From Paramicrosporidium saccamoebae (lineage: Eukaryota > Rozellomycota), in NCBI GenBank assembly GCA_002794465.1, contig MTSL01000014.1, positions 25,610-89,609 of the forward strand: DNA of 64,000 nucleotides, in the 5' to 3' direction. Each line of letters starts with the position of its first letter. Positions within the stretch are counted from its first letter, which is position 1. The notes under the pieces are model-generated. The model was not told where the DNA came from. It saw nothing but the letters and a program-made list of their open reading frames with translations, and did not search any database. Shown here piece after piece: positions 1-10,075 of the stretch. The translations under genes and the position numbers were made by a program.

Positions 1-1131
1 CTTCAAATACATTTCCAGAATCTGCTTCCTCCCCCGAACGTCAGGTAGTGGCACGTGGACGTGACTATCAAATCGCCCAGGCCGCAGCAAAGCTTTGTCG
101 AGACTTTCTGGCAGATTGGTGGCGGCAATCACAATGACTCCAGTGTTCTCGGCAAACCCGTCCATCTCTGTAAGCAGTTGGTTCAGGGACATTCTGGAGT
201 GCTGCGGATCGCGGGGATTCCTCTTACTTCCGATTGCATCAATTTCGTCAATGAAAATGATTGCCGGTGCCTGCTCCTTGGCGCTGTCAAACATTTGGCG
301 GATCCTCATGCTGCCGACGCCAACAAACACTTCATCAAACTGTGAACCGGAGGCGTAGATAAAGGGGACATTGGCTTCTCCAGCGACAGCCTTTGCCAGC
401 AAAGTCTTGCCTGTCCCAGGCGGTCCCACGAGCAAAACTCCCTTTGGCATCTTTGCCCCAAGCTTGTTAAACTTTGTTGGGTTCTTCAGAAATTCAACAA
501 TCTCCTCCAGTTCCTTCTTTGCCTCGTCGCATCCTTGGACATCGTCAAAGCTGTACGTCTTCTCAACTGTATCTTTTTTGAAAAATTTGTGCACTTTTGT
601 CGAGATTCCGCCTAGCCGTTGATCGTTCATTGTGAACACTGAGTAAACAATGGTTCCTACAATGAGAACATTGAGGACGGTCCAGACTCTCTTCCATCCG
701 CTCGATGAAGTTGTGGTCTGAACAAAAATGGGCCGGTCCTTGGTGCCAAAATTCAAAAACGGAATCGAAGACGGACCATTTACGGCCTCTCCCTTGCTTC
801 CAGAAGCAATAAACAGTCGTGCTGCACGATCAAGCTGATTAGTCTCATACAGAGCCGCCAGGTAGAGTGAAGCACATTCTTCGTCACGGGCATATCTCAT
901 GTTTTCGAATCTCTGTATCACCACCTCTGGCTCGCTATCCACAAGCTCCCTATATAGTGCCGCCTGTCGTACTGAGCTGGCTGGTTCGGCTTCGGCAAGT
1001 TCTTCCAGTCGAACAATATCTCTACCGAACCGAAAGAAGAAACGTCGCTGAAGAAGGGGCTGGACGGGAGGCTGTCTTGGTCTTGGCTGAGTATGTAATG
1101 TGCGTTTAATGAGGGAAAACGGTGACCGCAT
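1..1131 (-). CDS. YME1: Mitochondrial i-AAA protease (Yme1/FtsH type), 3' end outside window
   Basis: ATP-dependent membrane protease of the inner mitochondrial membrane facing the intermembrane space. 377 residues are visible on the reverse strand from an ATG at 1131. The N-terminus is basic and rich in Arg, Pro and Gln (a presequence). A Yme1-type helical region follows, then one membrane segment (about residues 157-172), the motif [14 protein letters not shown] just before the AAA domain, Walker A GPPGTGKT at residues 236-243 (bases 403-426) and Walker [11 protein letters not shown] (bases 232-261). The sequence leaves the window in the second half of the AAA domain, so the HEXXH zinc protease site is not seen. 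No stop occurs in the visible frame. A single membrane segment and DDVQG favour i-AAA over m-AAA, which has two. Confidence 0.93.
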   Translation of the reverse strand, partial: MRSPFSLIKRTLHTQPRPRQPPVQPLLQRRFFFRFGRDIVRLEELAEAEPASSVRQAALYRELVDSEPEVVIQRFENMRYARDEECASLYLAALYETNQLDRAARLFIASGSKGEAVNGPSSIPFLNFGTKDRPIFVQTTTSSSGWKRVWTVLNVLIVGTIVYSVFTMNDQRLGGISTKVHKFFKKDTVEKTYSFDDVQGCDEAKKELEEIVEFLKNPTKFNKLGAKMPKGVLLVGPPGTGKTLLAKAVAGEANVPFIYASGSQFDEVFVGVGSMRIRQMFDSAKEQAPAIIFIDEIDAIGSKRNPRDPQHSRMSLNQLLTEMDGFAENTGVIVIAATNLPESLDKALLRPGRFDSHVHVPLPDVRGRKQILEMYLK

Positions 1132-1201
1132 CTCCTGTGCAGTGCAGAGCCTTTCCTTTTGTGTAATAGCTGCTTTGGCAATAGTCTCGGACCCAAAAAT
1201 A

Positions 1202-1504
1202 CTACACATCGACCTCTAAATAGTCAGCATCCAAAGTACCCAGTACCGGTAATACGGCAGAGCTCGTTTGCAGAGTTACGGAACATGGCCGCTTGGTTGA
1301 ACCTTGCGGCAATACACTCATAAATTTGCGCAACGAAGACTCGAGACCATGTGTGCCTGAAGAGTTGTAGCTCGCTAAAACTGAGGAATAAGAGTTGTTC
1401 CAACAACCCGACAGCATCGGACTCCTGATTGGCTCCACCGTGGACGCGATTTATGGACTATTGTATTGGATCTAAAGATAGACATTGGGATCAAAGATGG
1501 GCAT
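1202..1504 (-). CDS. Small spliced protein of unknown function (81 aa)
   Basis: Proposed three-exon gene: 1484-1504, 1247-1457, 1202-1215, with introns of 26 bp (1458-1483) and 31 bp (1216-1246). The exon sum is 246 nt, a multiple of three, giving 81 aa that start MPIFDPN and end RITEVDV. The second intron has the local hallmarks: GTAC donor, TGCTGAC branch-like site close to a TAG acceptor. The long middle exon encodes an amphipathic helical protein ([13 protein letters not shown]...). The gene fills the gap between the start of the i-AAA protease gene (70 bp away, same strand) and the divergent carrier gene (153 bp away). I do not recognise the protein. The first exon and its short 26-bp intron are the least certain part. 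Confidence 0.5.
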
Positions 1505-1657
1505 TAAAGGTAGATATCACAATCCAATGCATACCATCTGACTAATTAAATAGAGATATCAAAATGAATCAACAGCGCTCCACATCAGAGTAGTCAACAG
1601 GTGTTAAGATTATATCGGCCAATTATATCCCGAAATTCCACGCCGGTCTGCTTGGGA

Positions 1658-2616
1658 ATGTCGGACGGCACTATCAACTTTTTGAGTGGCACTGCCGGTG
1701 GTATATCCCAGGTGCTGGTGGGCCATCCATTCGACACCCTCAAGGTGTGACCATTGGCCATAATGGACTCTTGCTCGTAGGTGCGGCTGCAGACGCAGAA
1801 TGGCCAATACCGAAACGCCGTGGATTGCTTTGTTAAGACTTTGAGGGCCGAAGGCGCAGCAGGCTTGTATAAAGGTGTCGGATCCCCAATCCTTGGAATC
1901 GGCTTCTGGTATTCTTCAAGTCCGTTTTTGAACACTGTAGCAATGCTATCCTATTTTCTGCCAATGGGTTCTTTCGAGGCCTGCTTGCCGTAGAGGGTCA
2001 AGCACTTTCCCTTGGTAGTCAGTCTCCTCAATGCGTCATCTTATAGGTCAATTGACAATGGCAGGCTCCATGGCAGGTTCCGTGATGGCCTTTGCCAATT
2101 GTCCAATCGAGCTATTGAAAGTTCGGCTCCAAATCCAAGATCCATCGCGTCCACGAATCTACACAAGCATTTTTGACTGTGCACAAAAGTCATACGCTGC
2201 CCACGGACTCAAAGGCCTCTATCGCGGATTTACAGCCACCGTGATGCGTGATATTCCAAGCTTTGCAGGCTACTTTGGTCTTTATGAAGGAATGAAGATG
2301 ATGCTAAAGTCCGAGGGCAAGGAGCTGGGTCATTTTGATCTTCTCCTGGCGGGTGGACTGGCAGGATTTGGTACAAGGATTGTTCTAATGTTCATTTATA
2401 GGCGCTTGGTTGCCATGCTACCCACAAGATGTTATCAAGTCCCGAATGCAATCTTCTGCACACTACCCTAACACATACGAATGCGCCGTCTCAATTTACC
2501 GCGACGGCGGTATACGCGCCTTTTTCCGCGGCTTTGGTCCAACAATGTTACGTGCCTTCCCTGCCAACGCGGCTACCTTGTATGTCTACGAATTTGTTAG
2601 ATCACAACTTCAATAA
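1658..2616 (+). CDS. Mitochondrial carrier family protein (SLC25)
   Basis: Inner-membrane solute carrier, 275 aa, five exons: 1658-1744, 1781-1908, 1941-2014, 2047-2370, 2402-2616 (introns 36, 32, 32 and 31 bp). Splicing gives the three tandem carrier repeats, each with the PX[DE]XX[KR] signature: PFDTLK (residues 24-29, interrupted by intron 1 just before VRLQ), PIELLK, and PQDVIKSRMQ. The C-terminal RAFPANAAT is typical of the carnitine/acylcarnitine and ornithine-like branch (SLC25A20/A15/A29, yeast Crc1/Ort1/Ymc1). Exact substrate cannot be fixed by eye. The stop codon lies inside AATAAA (CAATAAAC). Upstream is a divergent small gene. Confidence 0.9.
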
Positions 2617-2684
2617 ACGCTGGCTACTACTGCGAAAAGATCCACGTGGTTTATTCTTTAAATAATTGCGCAATCCCATACAAT

Positions 2685-4312
2685 ATGCGCGCGCTGTTCA
2701 GTCGAGTTGGGCAACAAATTTCATCATCGGGAGTAAGAAGGACGAGAAACTTTTCATCAGCCTGTAAGCAACTCATCATTGATTGATCGGAATAGTGGAA
2801 AATGACACTGTCAATAGAGAGGGAAGGGAGCCATCGTACATTGCATTGGACGTGTTGTCGTGACCATGTAGATTCTTTGAATCTGTCGAGCTCTACTATA
2901 ACCGTGCAACAAAGCTGCTTGGTGACCGATTCTCCGCCGCCACGCTCGATCACATCCGGGCACCTGACACCAGTCTCAGCTTTACCTTCCCCATTGAGCG
3001 TGCTGATGGCAGCACTGAGATTATCACCGGCTACCGCGTTCATCACTCCAGGCATCGCACACCCACCAAAGGTGGGATTCGATTTTCCAAAAATGTCAAT
3101 TTGGATGAAGTATCTGCGCTGGCAATGCTAATGACCTTTAAATGTGCAATCATCGAAGTTCCGTTTGGAGGTAGATGAAAAGTTGCAATTGACTATTCTG
3201 TAGGAGCCAAGGGCGGAATTTCAATTGATCCCGCAGAGTGGGATCCTGTCAGACTCGAGCGGATCACCAGACGCTACACCTTGGAGCTGTGTCAAAAGAA
3301 CTTTATCGGCCCAGCTATCGATGTACCCGCACCGGATATGGGGACTGGCCAGCGCGAAATGTCCTGGATTCAGGATACCTATCGACAGTTCTATCCGCAC
3401 GAAGTAGACGGAATTGGCTGTGTCACTGGCAAGCCAGTCAACCAAGGCGGAGTTCGCGGTCGAACCGAAGCCACCGGCCTTGGAGTGTACTACACAGTCC
3501 GCGAGTTTCTCAAGTTCCCCGAAATCCAGCGAAAAACGGGCATTAGTGGCATTAAAGGTGCTCGTATTGCCATTCAAGGCTTTGGTAATGTCGGCGCATG
3601 GGCAGCGCATTTTTTTTCCGAAAACGGAGCCAAAATTGTGGCCATTGGAGAACGTGATTCGTGTCTGTTCAACTCGGAGGGGCTCAACGTCAAGGCAGTT
3701 TCAGAGTACTTTTTGCAAAAGGGAACGCTATCAGGCTTTGAATCGTTGGGTACGGCGCATAATGCTGATCCCAAAGCAGTGCTGGAGGCGGAATGCGACA
3801 TTTTGATTCCAGCGGCAATGGAACATCAGATCACTATGGAAAATGCTCATTTGATCCGTGCCAAGATGGTTGCCGAGGCCGCCAACGGACCAACCACTCC
3901 CTCTGCGGACCGGAAACTACATGAAGACGGCATTATAGTCCTCCCTGACATGTTGACTAATGCTGGAGGCGTCTGTGTCTCGTACTTTGAATGGCTTAAG
4001 AACCTCAGTCATGTCCGTTTTGGACGGCTCAGCAAACGATGGGAAGAATCCTCAAAAGGCCACATGCTTGATCTCATCGAAGCCTCGGTGGGCACTAAAT
4101 TCGAGGAGCAAGTGCGGCGAATCGTCGGGGAAGGAGCCAGTGAACAGCAAATTGTATATAGCGGACTGGAGGATACCATGATCAATGCGTGTGCAGAAGT
4201 ACGCGGCGTGGCCATGGAAAAGAATGTTGATATACGCACAGCCGCCATGTATGCAGCGATAGTCAAGGTGGCAGATTGTACAGATACCTCTGGAATGATT
4301 TTTATGAAATAA
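2685..4312 (+). CDS. Glutamate dehydrogenase, animal GLUD1-like, mitochondrial
   Basis: Oxidative deamination of glutamate to 2-oxoglutarate. 508 aa from exons 2685-2763, 2796-2835, 2872-3170, 3204-4312 (introns 32, 36, 33 bp). An Arg/Ser-rich presequence (about 26 aa) ends near intron 1. Joining exon 2 to 3 restores the conserved EPSFFESVELYYN. Catalytic-core motifs are visible: HRTPTKGGIRFS (substrate lysine), PFGGAKGGI, DVPAPDMGTG, TGKPVNQGGVRGR, and the dinucleotide fold motif GFGNVG. It resembles the class of animal hexameric GDH rather than fungal NADP-GDH1 or the large NAD-GDH2. The stop TAA is embedded in AATAAA. A roughly 1-kb gene-poor gap follows. Confidence 0.94.
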
Positions 4313-5340
4313 ATTTTGAATGTCAGTAAGGGTGTCGCGTAGTGGGGATAAATAGTATGGACTGTCGGGCGGGAAGGGGGGGGTTTGTTCACTATTAATC
4401 TTAGAATAGCATGGATACACATCTCACTGTCCTCAAATGCCCAGCAAAGCAATCCACTCTAGCACACAAATACGTCTTTTCCAAACTAAGGAACTATCCT
4501 CAAATACCCAACTAATCAGTCCTCTATGTCGCAAGAGGGCCCCGATTGCTGATGGAATGTCAGTAGGAGAGAACTCAGATTTTTATAAAGCGCTCCTTAA
4601 GTAATAATAAAAGAATCCCATCCACTTGTAAAACTACATAGTACTGCCCCTATTACACAGCTCCCACTATTTGACAAATTGCATTAGGCTTAAAGCTAGA
4701 AATCTTTGTGCCAGGGCTAAGCTCCCCTCAAGGCCGCAATCTACTCCGTCCCGCCTGCCAGTCTCGTCGCACAACCAGTGACCGCTCATTCCATGGCTAG
4801 TCAAGCAGCTGACTTTCCCTTTGCAACCCATTTAACTTGTCAAAGCTACACACCTTGCAGCAACGGGAACCCCAAAATAGCCGCCTTCAAGGCCCGTCAC
4901 AATGGGGCGTTTTACGAATAGCACTGTATCCACATAACCAGCACTTCTCGAAATCTCCTCTGAATGAACTCCAGAGGTTTGAGGATAGTAGCTACATTTG
5001 CTCTGGGGCTTTCCAAGCGTCCACAGTCATACGACGACTACAGACACTTGAAAAACTCCAGCGCAACTCTAATGTCGTGCGGTGGTTGATATTGCGTGAT
5101 TAATTGGGTTCCATGGACTTTGTGAAGCAAGGAAACGCGAGCTTATCTATTATAGTCTCGACGAGTTAGTAATAGTATTCATAAGCGCCTCGAGCTAGGG
5201 CGACGTTCCTTTCATTTTCGGATGGAAGAATTCTCTCTATAAGTATGTACGTAAAAGTTCCTACGTCATAATATAACCCACCCAATGCCCAACACCTACT
5301 ACCCAATGTATCGTATACACCTTGAATTCATGGTTGTTTA
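4313..5340. other. Gene-poor interval between convergent genes
   Basis: About 1 kb between the GDH stop and the stop of the convergent membrane-protein gene. Positions 4320-4545 are a copy of a dispersed repeat (see separate entry). The remainder has one open stretch on the plus strand (about 4837-5103, no ATG start, 88 codons) and a short ATG frame at about 4793, but I could not join them with a convincing intron. No tRNA or repeat was seen in 4600-5340. It may hold a decayed gene. Confidence 0.4.
4320..4545 (-). repeat. Dispersed repeat, copy A
   Basis: Read on the reverse strand this segment matches 8390-8560 on the plus strand in order. Shared pieces are GGGTATTTGAGGA, GACGTATTTGTG, GCTAGAGTGGAT, CTTTGCTGGG, CATTTGAGGACAGTGAGA and TATTTATCCCCACTA. 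Within each copy the GGGTATTTGAGGACAGT piece occurs twice. It also contains GTCGCGTAG at 4334-4342, the box found just upstream of several SSP genes. Confidence 0.75.
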
Positions 5341-5913
5341 TTATTCGGCATGCTCGCGATAGTTGGTTGGGTGCAAGGTCTGCTCTTCAAACTGCGGACC
5401 ATAACCATTTGGCATGTCATAGACCGGATCGTGCTTCCAATTAGCCTGATAGCCAGGCGATGGTATTATGGGAATTCTAGATCGCTCATTATCCGATAGT
5501 AACCGCATCATTATGGTTCCCAAAATTACCACTCCAAAGACTAGACCGAGCATCAGTAGTACTCCTACTGCGTAGATGAACATTTCTGGTGGCGTCACTG
5601 TAGTCTCGCCAAGTTTTACATTGTAGTTGTTCTGAACGACAGCATCACCATGAATCAGTTGTGGTTCTGGTAGTGGCTCATCTTCAGTCAATTCTTCGAA
5701 TTCACTCTCAACAGTCGAATTATCGGATGCATTATCGGATAATGCAGTCTCCTGGATAGCTGATTCAGCACTAGTGGACAGGACCAGTTCAGTCCCCCGC
5801 ATAGCTGATGCAGCTTCCAAGGTCCTGGTTACAATTGGAAAATATGGTTCACTGGACCGAGATCTTGCACAAATGGCCAACCCAAATAGCAATGGTAATA
5901 GAAGCCGGTTCAT
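5341..5913 (-). CDS. Single-pass membrane protein, unknown
   Basis: 190 aa; not recognised. It starts with a signal peptide (MNRLLLPLLFGLAICARS). A Ser/Glu-rich acidic luminal stretch follows with possible N-glycosylation sites at N61 and N65. One long hydrophobic segment (about 111-138, FIYAVGVLLMLGLVFGVVIL) leads to a 50-residue polar tail rich in Pro, Tyr and Asn. The expected topology is type I. The TAA stop is followed at once by TAAACAA, so AATAAA overlaps the stop. It is divergent from the Acinus-like gene with 125 bp between start codons. ATG at 5913 is the first in frame and gives the signal peptide. Confidence 0.75.
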   Translation of the reverse strand: MNRLLLPLLFGLAICARSRSSEPYFPIVTRTLEAASAMRGTELVLSTSAESAIQETALSDNASDNSTVESEFEELTEDEPLPEPQLIHGDAVVQNNYNVKLGETTVTPPEMFIYAVGVLLMLGLVFGVVILGTIMMRLLSDNERSRIPIIPSPGYQANWKHDPVYDMPNGYGPQFEEQTLHPTNYREHAE

Positions 5914-6038
5914 GAGGACATATGTAACGGCGGGCTTATCAACGAAGATTGGTGCGATGTTTGAGAAGATGTGATTTCATTGGTTCGTTCCAAAACGACG
6001 GACAATTATTGGTTAACGGATATTAGTTGACTCGCTAG

Positions 6039-6956
6039 ATGCCGCCTCGAAAACGCAAAATTGAAGATGTCAAAGCCAACACGGAACCAGTACCGACTGT
6101 TCCACCTGCTACACCCAAGAACATGAAGGTGACAGAGTTGAGGGAAGCATTGGTAGCCCACGGCCTATCGCCAAAAGGACTCAAGAAGGAGCTTGTCGAC
6201 AGGCTGGAAGAATTCCTGGACGTAAAAGTAGCGCCTACGCCTCTTCAGACAGTTGCCACGATTGAATCGCCCCAAGAAACTAGTGCGAAAATTGAGCAGA
6301 ATCCGAAATCACCAACAAGAGCGCGCAGCACCACCAAGAAAGCTATTCTCGAAGAGGAGAATGTTGATTATAGCACAGAGCCCGAGGTTATGGAAAACGA
6401 AATGGCTGCAGAATTGACACAAATGGCACCCAATGATCATACAGAGCCCCAAATAGCACAACCCAGCACAGAGTGCACACCAAAGCCCAAATCAGAACTC
6501 GAAACAGAATCCAGACCACAGCCTACTTTCGCTGAGACAGAATCCAGACTACAGCCTACTTTCACCGAAAAAGAGACGACTGTAGTCCACATTACCAACT
6601 TTGTTCGTCCATTTGCGGTTCCAGCTGTACGCAATCTGGTGGGTCAATTTGGAACAATAGTGGATTTTTGGATGGACCATCTTCGGACAAACTGTTTCGT
6701 CCAATTTGAAGGTCCAAGCGCCGCCGATGACTGTATCCGCAAGCTTGGAGGCATAAAATGGCCCTTTGATACTGGAAGATGTCTCCAAACTTCCAAATCG
6801 GACCAGAAGGCAATGGCGTTGGCAAAGGAGGAAGGTTCCGGATCACGTGCGCCCAAGCTGGCCATCGTTGAACAGCCCATCGTCCTTGACGAGCTTTTCC
6901 TAAAGACCAGCGCCACACCGCACCTTTACTATCTTCCGGCGACTCCTTTAGAATAA
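6039..6956 (+). CDS. ACIN1: Acinus-like scaffold of the ASAP complex (SAP + RRM + RSB)
   Basis: 305 aa, intronless. Three parts match Acinus in order: a SAP DNA/RNA-binding domain (about residues 28-62, VTELREALVAHGLSPKGLKK), a degenerate RRM (about 179-245, HITNFVRPF...), and at the C-terminus an RSB-type motif (about 281-305) with DELFLKT and PHLYYLP. In animals this motif binds RNPS1 and SAP18 in the ASAP complex, which sits on the exon junction complex and affects splicing. The middle (65-178) is low-complexity Glu/Pro/Thr with a 13-residue near-repeat. Human Acinus is over 1300 aa, so this is a stripped-down form. The stop overlaps AATAAA. Function is inferred from domain order. Confidence 0.85.
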   Translation: MPPRKRKIEDVKANTEPVPTVPPATPKNMKVTELREALVAHGLSPKGLKKELVDRLEEFLDVKVAPTPLQTVATIESPQETSAKIEQNPKSPTRARSTTKKAILEEENVDYSTEPEVMENEMAAELTQMAPNDHTEPQIAQPSTECTPKPKSELETESRPQPTFAETESRLQPTFTEKETTVVHITNFVRPFAVPAVRNLVGQFGTIVDFWMDHLRTNCFVQFEGPSAADDCIRKLGGIKWPFDTGRCLQTSKSDQKAMALAKEEGSGSRAPKLAIVEQPIVLDELFLKTSATPHLYYLPATPLE

Positions 6957-7050
6957 AGCCACCTTTATTGGAAACTAGATTTGTTGTCCGTCCGGACTCT
7001 CTAATTGGCCAGGCATCCCGGCAGAAAAATCACACGACCGGTACGACAGG

Positions 7051-8346
7051 ATGAGCAATAAAGACGAAGCCCTTCCTGTAGAAAAGCAAGGGACTGGTGG
7101 CTTCTTGTCCAGCGCTGTTAACCTGCTAAAGTCGATTATCGGCTCGGGCATTTTGGCCCTGCCGGCTGCGTTTGCTTCCGTGGGAGCCGTTCCGGGACTG
7201 CTTTTGCTTGCGGTCGCTGCCTTTGTCTCTGCCTTTGGTCTGCAACTGCTCATCAAGGCAACCGATCGGGTCACCTCCAAGGGGCTCGTTGCTCCTCGGA
7301 CCGCAAATTTTTCTGCCTTGGCAGGACCCACCTACCCGAAACTGTGGGTGCTATTCGAGGCAGTGGTGATGGTCAAGTGCTCTCTGGTGGCCACAAGCTA
7401 CCTGACTATTGCAGGGTCAGTCATGACCGACATCTTCAAGACACTCACCCCCTCTGCATGGCCTATCATGTTCAGCCAGGTATTCTGGGTGTCGGCCATT
7501 GCCGGCTTGATCGCCCCCGTAGTGTTTATGCACAGAATGGACTCGCTAAAATACACTAGCTTTCTCGGTCTGCTCGGAATTGCTTATCTCTTTGTCCTGT
7601 CTGTGGTTTTGTTCTTTGTGCATAATGATTCTGTTGGAGAGAGCTTTTCAAACATCAACATGTTTGTCCCTTTCAAATTCAGCTCTGTATCTAGCTTCTC
7701 CGTCTTTGTCTTTGCCCTGACATGTCACCAGAATGTAAATCTCTGTCTGCTCCCTGATCTTTAGATTTTCCTCATCCATAACGAAATCAAGGATACTCGT
7801 CCGAGTATTATGCTTCGTCTGATCACTATTTGCGTCTTTGCATCCTTTGCCATATATAGCATCTTTTCCTTGGCCTTTTTTGGCGTATTTGGAAGTGGGG
7901 TGAGTGTGAATGTCATCAAGAGTCTTCCCGACACCGCCTGGTCTACAACCGTTGCTCGCATTCTATATTCGCTGATTATGATCTTTTCCTATCCGTTGCA
8001 GACTTTTCCGGCTAGAGCGTCGCTTGTCAAGCTTTTGGAGGGAGTTGTAGACCCAACCGGCAGGTCAAAACTTCTCCTCCATGTAATAGCGACGGGGTGC
8101 ATTATAGGGTTCACCTGGACGATTGCAGCCTTTAAAGTCCCCATTGACATTCTATTCTCACTTGTTGGGTGCACTGCCGGACCCGTGATCTGCCACTTCT
8201 TGCCCGCAATGTTTTGGTTAAAATTAGAAGAGGACAAGCCGATGACCAAGGGCAAAGCTGCCTGCTGGGCGCTCATTGCCTTTGGTGTTGTTGCCACCAT
8301 TGTTCCATTAGTAGCCCTTATAGTCTCATTAACGAGGAGTCTTTAA
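7051..8346 (+). CDS. Amino-acid transporter, AAAP/AVT (SLC36/38-like) family, paralog 1
   Basis: 421 aa from exons 7051-7734 and 7765-8346 (30-bp intron). Multi-pass membrane protein with the family N-terminal signature NLLKSIIGSGILALPAAF in TM1 and further hydrophobic segments (about ten in total). The intron falls exactly after TCHQN; after splicing the text reads TCHQNIFLIHNEIKD, the conserved TM5-6 region. Paralog 2 at 10076 has the same intron at the same codon. Likely moves neutral amino acids across vacuolar/lysosomal or plasma membrane; substrate unknown. The stop sits in TTTAATAAAC, again overlapping AATAAA. Confidence 0.92.
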
Positions 8347-8389
8347 TAAACGCAATATTGCAATTAAAGAGCCGTGTCATAGAGGTGAG

Positions 8390-8560
8390 GTGTGACGTAG
8401 AGGGTTGATCAGTCTGGAGAAGACCTAGTTGCTGGGTATTTGAGGACAGTGAGACGTATTTGTGCGCTAGAGTGGATCGCTTTGCTGGGTATTTGGGGAC
8501 AGTAAGATATGTATACATACTATTTATCCCCACTATGTGACAAAGGGACGGGTTAGATCG
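8390..8560 (+). repeat. Dispersed repeat, copy B
   Basis: Inverted counterpart of 4320-4545, lying between the convergent 3' ends of the transporter and kinase genes. It contains two internal copies of CTGGGTATTTGRGGACAGT about 60 bp apart and ends in TATTTATCCCCACTATGTGAC, where copy A has ..CACTACGCGAC. The rest of the 8347-8669 gap holds no gene that I can see. Confidence 0.75.
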
Positions 8561-8669
8561 TATACTGCAGTGAGTGGGGAGCTGATTGGCCATGCGTGAG
8601 ATTCGCATCTGATCACCATCCTCACCTCAACTCTTTTACCTCATCAACTTTATGATATAATACAATTGT

Positions 8670-9884
8670 TCATGTAGCGAAAAAAGGATGTCGCAGTAAT
8701 TCCCCAATCGTCAGCCGTCTATTCGGCTCTCTAACCAGTAGGGATTTGACTATGTAGGCCGCGGTGGACGAGATGCGTTCATCAGGGGCTCTATAGTTTA
8801 CAGACACAATCTTTTCGGCCAGTGCCCTCGGCTTGCCGCTTTCGGGATTAAAGGGCAGGGAGCCAATCAGACAGGCGTACATAATAACTCCAAATGACCA
8901 GGCATCAGAGAGGCGTCCGTCATATGGCTCACCCACAATGACCTCGGGGGCGGCATATTCTTCCGAACCACATCGCGTCATTAGGGGGTAATTCCGGACA
9001 ATCCTGGCAAGGCCAAAATCCACCAGTGTCACCTTGACCCGCCCGACACGATCGTCAATTAGAATATTTTCCAATTTTAGGTCCCGATGGACAATATTGT
9101 TCTGATGGAGATGCTTAATGGCCACGAGCACTTCTCGGAGAATCTTTGCAGTTTCCTGTTCGCCAAGCCGCTTCTTGCGGGCAACGTATTGGAAGAGCTC
9201 CTGGCCGGGCACATAGTCCATGACAATACAGATCGTGTCCTTCATGAGGGTTGCCTCTCTGAATCGCACAATGTTTGGATGTCGTATCCTCTGCAGAATC
9301 TCAATTTCCCGAGAGAGCGTCTCCTGCAGCCTGACACTCTGACGCACCTCGTCAATGTCCATCATCTTGACTGCCACTGCGTCGCCCGTGCGACGGTCAA
9401 CGGCAAGCTTAACCTTGCTAAAGGAGCCCGCACCCAAGAGACGCTGAAAGATGTACTGGCCAGCTGAGGCTTCCGACACTGCTCGCGGAATCGACGAATC
9501 ACTGGTCACTAGCAATTTCCTTAGCAATTCTCCATCAGATAAGACTAAATGGCTGCTTGACAAATGTACATGATCGATTTGGTAGTTCTGCGACTTGTCG
9601 TCCGCTGAAATATTATACAAACTCTGCGGCTTCCAAGCGGAGCTCGTTGTGGTCGTCTCCACCACGCTCGTATGATTCTGTTGGGATGGAAATGGGTCCT
9701 TTTCGTACGAATCGTAATTATTACCCACAGTCCGCCGGGCCCTCCATGTCTTGTATTTCTTCCTAATATACGAAATTCCGGTCCATTTTCCAATGAAACG
9801 CCGGACACTGGTATCCGAGTAGCCTTTCTGGTCACTTGCCATGCTGCCGGTCCTACAACAGATAATTGGCACTGGGCTGGTCAT
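8670..9884 (-). CDS. Ser/Thr protein kinase, CAMK/Snf1-like
   Basis: 404 aa (390 if the second ATG at 9842 is used). The first 140 residues are a basic then Ser/Thr-rich extension without a recognised domain. The kinase domain spans about 145-404: glycine loop GAGSFS (151-156), catalytic-pump Lys173 in AVKMM, HRDLKLEN (266-273), DFG (289-291), AAPEV (311-315) and an unusual LSDAWSFGV in place of DVWSLGV. All catalytic residues are present, so it should be active. The HRDLKLEN and CGSEEYAAPE motifs place it in the CAMK/AMPK-like group, near fungal Prr1/YPL150W-type kinases; the orthology is not certain. It sits between the two paralogous transporters. Confidence 0.88.
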   Translation of the reverse strand: MTSPVPIICCRTGSMASDQKGYSDTSVRRFIGKWTGISYIRKKYKTWRARRTVGNNYDSYEKDPFPSQQNHTSVVETTTTSSAWKPQSLYNISADDKSQNYQIDHVHLSSSHLVLSDGELLRKLLVTSDSSIPRAVSEASAGQYIFQRLLGAGSFSKVKLAVDRRTGDAVAVKMMDIDEVRQSVRLQETLSREIEILQRIRHPNIVRFREATLMKDTICIVMDYVPGQELFQYVARKKRLGEQETAKILREVLVAIKHLHQNNIVHRDLKLENILIDDRVGRVKVTLVDFGLARIVRNYPLMTRCGSEEYAAPEVIVGEPYDGRLSDAWSFGVIMYACLIGSLPFNPESGKPRALAEKIVSVNYRAPDERISSTAAYIVKSLLVREPNRRLTIGELLRHPFFAT

Positions 9885-10075
9885 AAAGTGGTGATCTTCC
9901 TAAATTGGAAGGCAGCCTATAACAGCCACCAACTGTACCGCCAGCCCCGGGGTCTATACTACCAAATAAATCTACAATGTTGCTGGCGAGACTAGTCGAG
10001 TCATCAATTGACATTGTTTTACTAATCGCAGGAAAGATGGCCAAAAGACACTCACACGACTATATGATTCTATAA

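Noticed and set aside
55-1196. Several plus- and minus-strand ORFs overlapping the i-AAA protease gene
   Set aside because: Antisense or out-of-frame shadows of the conserved AAA frame; no motifs of their own.
2836-2871. A 15-bp intron in GDH (shorter alternative donor)
   Set aside because: The 36-bp intron with GTAC donor gives the conserved EPSFFESVELYYN and a normal size.
3221-3806. Minus- and plus-strand ORFs of 100-130 aa over GDH
   Set aside because: Shadows of the GDH frame, which is fully supported by family motifs.
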